Shown here piece by piece: positions 4,972-7,008 of a stretch of 7,008 nucleotides of DNA. The DNA is from Lachnoclostridium sp. UBA1434 (lineage in GTDB: Bacteria; Bacillota; Clostridia; Lachnospirales; Lachnospiraceae): the NCBI GenBank assembly GCA_002329645.1, contig DCTS01000060.1, positions 6,186 to 13,193 on the forward strand, given 5' to 3'. Made by a program: the position numbers and the translations under genes. The notes beneath the pieces are model-generated. The model searched no databases. It worked only from the letters and a program-made list of their open reading frames with translations, and was not told the DNA's origin. Positions within the stretch are counted from its first letter, which is position 1. Every line of letters starts with the position of its first letter.

Positions 4972-6516
4972 ATGAAAAAGATAATATCCCTTGTATTAAC
5001 CATCGTATTAATGTTTTTGTATGCAGTTCCTGCGGCTGCAGCGGAAACCCCTTCCCGGAAAGAAGAGGTCATATACGGCATACTTAATCCGGACGGAAGT
5101 GTAAAAAACCTGTATGTTGTAAATGTCTTCGAAGGAGGCGACATCACCGACTACGGAGATTATACCGATGTCCGGAATATGACCACTACCGAACAGCTTG
5201 TCAAACAGGACGATAAAATTACGGTAGTTACAAAGGCTGAAAAATTCTATTATCAGGGATATCTTGATAAAAAGGATCTGCCCTGGAATATTGATATAAA
5301 GTATTACTTAAACGATATGCAGATAACGGCAGATAAGCTTGCCGGCAAAAGCGGCAAGCTTAAAATCACCCTGTCAATTACCCGAAATACTGCTGTTCAA
5401 CAAAGCTTTTATGAAAATTATGCTCTTCAGGCAGCCATTACCTTAAGCAGCAAGCTGTGCTCCAATATAGTGACTGACGGCAAAGGCGCCATAGCTGAAG
5501 CCGGAGGAAAAAAACAGATAAGCTTAACCGTATTGCCCGGAAATCCCTTTGAGGCAAGCGTAACTGCGGACGTACATGATTTTGAAATGGATGCAATAAC
5601 AATTAACGCAATTCGTATGAACCTGGACCTGGATGTTGACAGCAGCGCATTTTCCGGACAAATATCCGAGCTTACAAAGGCTGCCGGTGAACTTGACACC
5701 GGTGCGGGAGAATTGCTTGAAGGTCTTAAGCAATTAGCCGACGGCATGAATGAATATACGGAGGGTTTAAGGGCATACAGGAATGGTATCAGGCAGTTTG
5801 CAGACGGCTTCGGGGACTTAAGTGACGGAATTGGCGCGATTGATCTTGGACTTAAGGAGCTTGCAAGCCAGAATGATACTCTGAATGGCGGTGCCATGGC
5901 ATTGCAGCAGGCAGCCTTCGATGCGGTAAATGCTCAGCTTGCAGGTATGGGGCTTGGTCTTCCCTCACTGACACCGGATAATTACAGCCAACTTCTTTCA
6001 TCCATACCCAATCTTGTACCTGTAAAGCTTCAGCTTGACGGTGTAATGCAATTTACGCAAGGTTTGAAGGCTTATACGGATGCTGTTGCACAGCTAAGCA
6101 AGGGTGCCTCCGGAGCAGCAGGCGGAGCTTCTGCTATTAAGAGCTCCCTGTCTGAATTATATGCATCTGCAGATACGCTATATGGAGCCGCTTCCGACCT
6201 TAACACGGCTGTGAAGAGCCTGCGGGACGGCCTTGCCTCCTATAAGGAGGGAACCCAGCAATTCAAAGACTCAACCTCCGGAATGGATACGGATATAGAT
6301 GAGCAAATCGACAAGCTGTTGTCAGAAATCACAGGCTCAGACGGAGAGGTAGTCTCCTTTGTCTCAGATAAGAATACGAATATAACTTCCGTACAGTTCG
6401 TACTTAAGACAACACCAATCAGTATCCTTAAGGCTCCGGCAGTCGTCGAACCCGAGCCTGTCCGCCTGAACTTCTGGCAGAGAATACTGAAGCTGTTTGG
6501 GTTATATAAGGATTGA
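4972..6516 (+). CDS. Secreted xxxLxxG heptad-repeat protein, partner of the MMPL transporter
   Basis: The 514-aa product opens with a signal peptide (MKK, a hydrophobic core, then AVPAAAA with likely cleavage after residue 24). Residues 28-225 form a beta-rich N-terminal domain. Heptad block 1 follows, with glycines exactly seven apart at 244, 251, 258, 265, 272, 279, 286 and 293, each preceded three residues earlier by Leu, Tyr, Phe or Ile. After an insert (about 294-356), block 2 keeps the seven-residue period with Gly/Ala/Ser at most positions from 357 to 434. The tail ends NFWQRILKLFGLYKD, aromatic and basic but too short and polar for a membrane anchor. Such heptads (the YhgE/Pip-type repeat) occur in extracellular coiled-coil parts of Gram-positive membrane proteins, often fused to MMPL or ABC-2-like proteins. 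Here they are a separate polypeptide. It probably works outside the membrane with the upstream permease; that is inference from context. Confidence 0.85.
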   Translation: MKKIISLVLTIVLMFLYAVPAAAAETPSRKEEVIYGILNPDGSVKNLYVVNVFEGGDITDYGDYTDVRNMTTTEQLVKQDDKITVVTKAEKFYYQGYLDKKDLPWNIDIKYYLNDMQITADKLAGKSGKLKITLSITRNTAVQQSFYENYALQAAITLSSKLCSNIVTDGKGAIAEAGGKKQISLTVLPGNPFEASVTADVHDFEMDAITINAIRMNLDLDVDSSAFSGQISELTKAAGELDTGAGELLEGLKQLADGMNEYTEGLRAYRNGIRQFADGFGDLSDGIGAIDLGLKELASQNDTLNGGAMALQQAAFDAVNAQLAGMGLGLPSLTPDNYSQLLSSIPNLVPVKLQLDGVMQFTQGLKAYTDAVAQLSKGASGAAGGASAIKSSLSELYASADTLYGAASDLNTAVKSLRDGLASYKEGTQQFKDSTSGMDTDIDEQIDKLLSEITGSDGEVVSFVSDKNTNITSVQFVLKTTPISILKAPAVVEPEPVRLNFWQRILKLFGLYKD

Positions 6517-6564
6517 AATAATTGCAAATATAAAAAAATGTCTTTTCTATCATATCATCTGCAA

Positions 6565-6599
6565 TTAAGCAATCATACCCCTGGCCATGAGACACCTCC
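6565..6599 (-). other. Orphan Shine-Dalgarno site with a 7-codon open frame
   Basis: Directly after the methyltransferase stop, the minus strand reads GGAGGTG (6593-6599), four bases, then ATG (6588) and a frame of only seven codons (MARGMIA) ending in TAA. A site this good with no gene behind it may be the remnant of a decayed operon partner, or chance. I do not call it a gene. Confidence 0.3.
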
Positions 6600-6600
6600 G

Positions 6601-7008
6601 TTACTTTCTTAGCTCCCAGAAGAGAAATAGCGGTATTTTTTGCAGCCAGGCTATTGAAGTTGATATCTGCGCCTGTTCATCTGTCGGGCGAGGTTCATTA
6701 AGGTCTATTATTGTCAATCCGTTTCTTATAAAGGTTTTAACATAATCCTCCAGTGTCCTGTGTCTCCATACAACCGGGGTTGTGCCTTTATGCAAGGGTT
6801 GTTCCCACTGTGTTGGCTGAAAATAATTCTTGACAACCACTTCACGCTCTATTCCCTGGCCTTGTCGTCCTATTCCATGCTCGTGATTTCCATCGAAGCA
6901 CGGGTGCAGAACACTGGCAAACAATTTCCCTGACGGCTTTAAAACTCTTGCCGCCTCTCTGACAGTTCCATCAAAATCTTCACAATCCATCAGCATCATA
7001 GAGCAAAG
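6601..7008 (-). CDS. Class I SAM-dependent methyltransferase (C-terminal 135 residues, start outside the window)
   Basis: The minus-strand frame is open from the right window edge to TAA at 6601-6603; the first visible residues are LCSMMLMDCEDF, so the real start lies beyond the window. The enzyme would transfer a methyl group from S-adenosylmethionine to an unknown acceptor. Visible parts of the Rossmann-like fold are the end of strand 4 (CSMMLMD), the following helix and loop with the family hallmark EAARVLKPSGKL, and strand 5 with SVLHPCF. The C-terminal substrate-side helix and strand (RTLEDYVKTFIRNGLTIIDLNEPRP) follow. This matches the Methyltransf_11/25 (UbiE-like) group. The SAM-binding GxGxG motif would be in the missing N-terminal half. 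The gene converges on the transporter operon, with 84 bases between the stops. Confidence 0.88.
   Translation of the reverse strand, partial: LCSMMLMDCEDFDGTVREAARVLKPSGKLFASVLHPCFDGNHEHGIGRQGQGIEREVVVKNYFQPTQWEQPLHKGTTPVVWRHRTLEDYVKTFIRNGLTIIDLNEPRPTDEQAQISTSIAWLQKIPLFLFWELRK

Noticed and set aside
5427..5897. 156-codon minus-strand open frame
   Set aside because: It lies antisense inside the heptad-repeat gene, where biased repeat codons keep the opposite strand open. I see no ribosome binding site or promoter for it.

Overview
The window looks like a chromosomal stretch from a low-to-moderate GC Gram-positive bacterium, most likely a clostridial member of the Firmicutes/Bacillota. The grounds are AT-rich spacers, consensus Shine-Dalgarno sites (GGAGGTGG, AAAGGAGGG, AGGAGGG), sigma-A-like promoters, hairpin-plus-U-tract terminators, and a secreted protein with a Gram-positive style signal peptide. 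No mobile element, CRISPR array, tRNA or rRNA is visible.

Left part (1-2507), all on the minus strand. Read in the direction of transcription, it starts with a small stand-alone gene (61 aa, 2252-2437) that has its own strong promoter, near-perfect ribosome binding site and strong terminator. Next comes a tightly coupled two-gene operon of unknown function (175 aa at 1540-2067 and 120 aa at 1177-1539), in which the stop of the first gene abuts the start of the second and a terminator follows. Last is the N-terminal 323 codons of a MATE-family multidrug/Na+ antiporter (1-969) that runs off the left edge.

Right part (2508-6516), plus strand. A 331-base divergent spacer carries two candidate promoters for an operon of two genes. 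The first encodes a compact 682-aa MMPL/RND-superfamily membrane transporter (2769-4817). The second encodes a 514-aa secreted protein with long xxxLxxG heptad repeats (4972-6516). Between them lies a degenerate tandem array of a 36-37 bp unit that begins inside the last codons of the transporter gene. I infer that the two proteins act together at the cell surface, with the permease exporting a hydrophobic or envelope substrate and the heptad protein forming an extracellular stalk or partner.

Right edge (6601-7008), minus strand. This is the C-terminal 135 residues of a class I SAM-dependent methyltransferase, convergent with the transporter operon. The 84-base convergent spacer has no clear terminator, but it does hold an orphan Shine-Dalgarno site directly behind the methyltransferase stop.

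The parts most worth a second look are the split permease plus secreted heptad partner, the repeat array grown from a gene's 3' end, a palindrome shared between that array and the operon's promoter region, and the two unrecognised minus-strand units (the two-gene cassette and the 61-aa gene).
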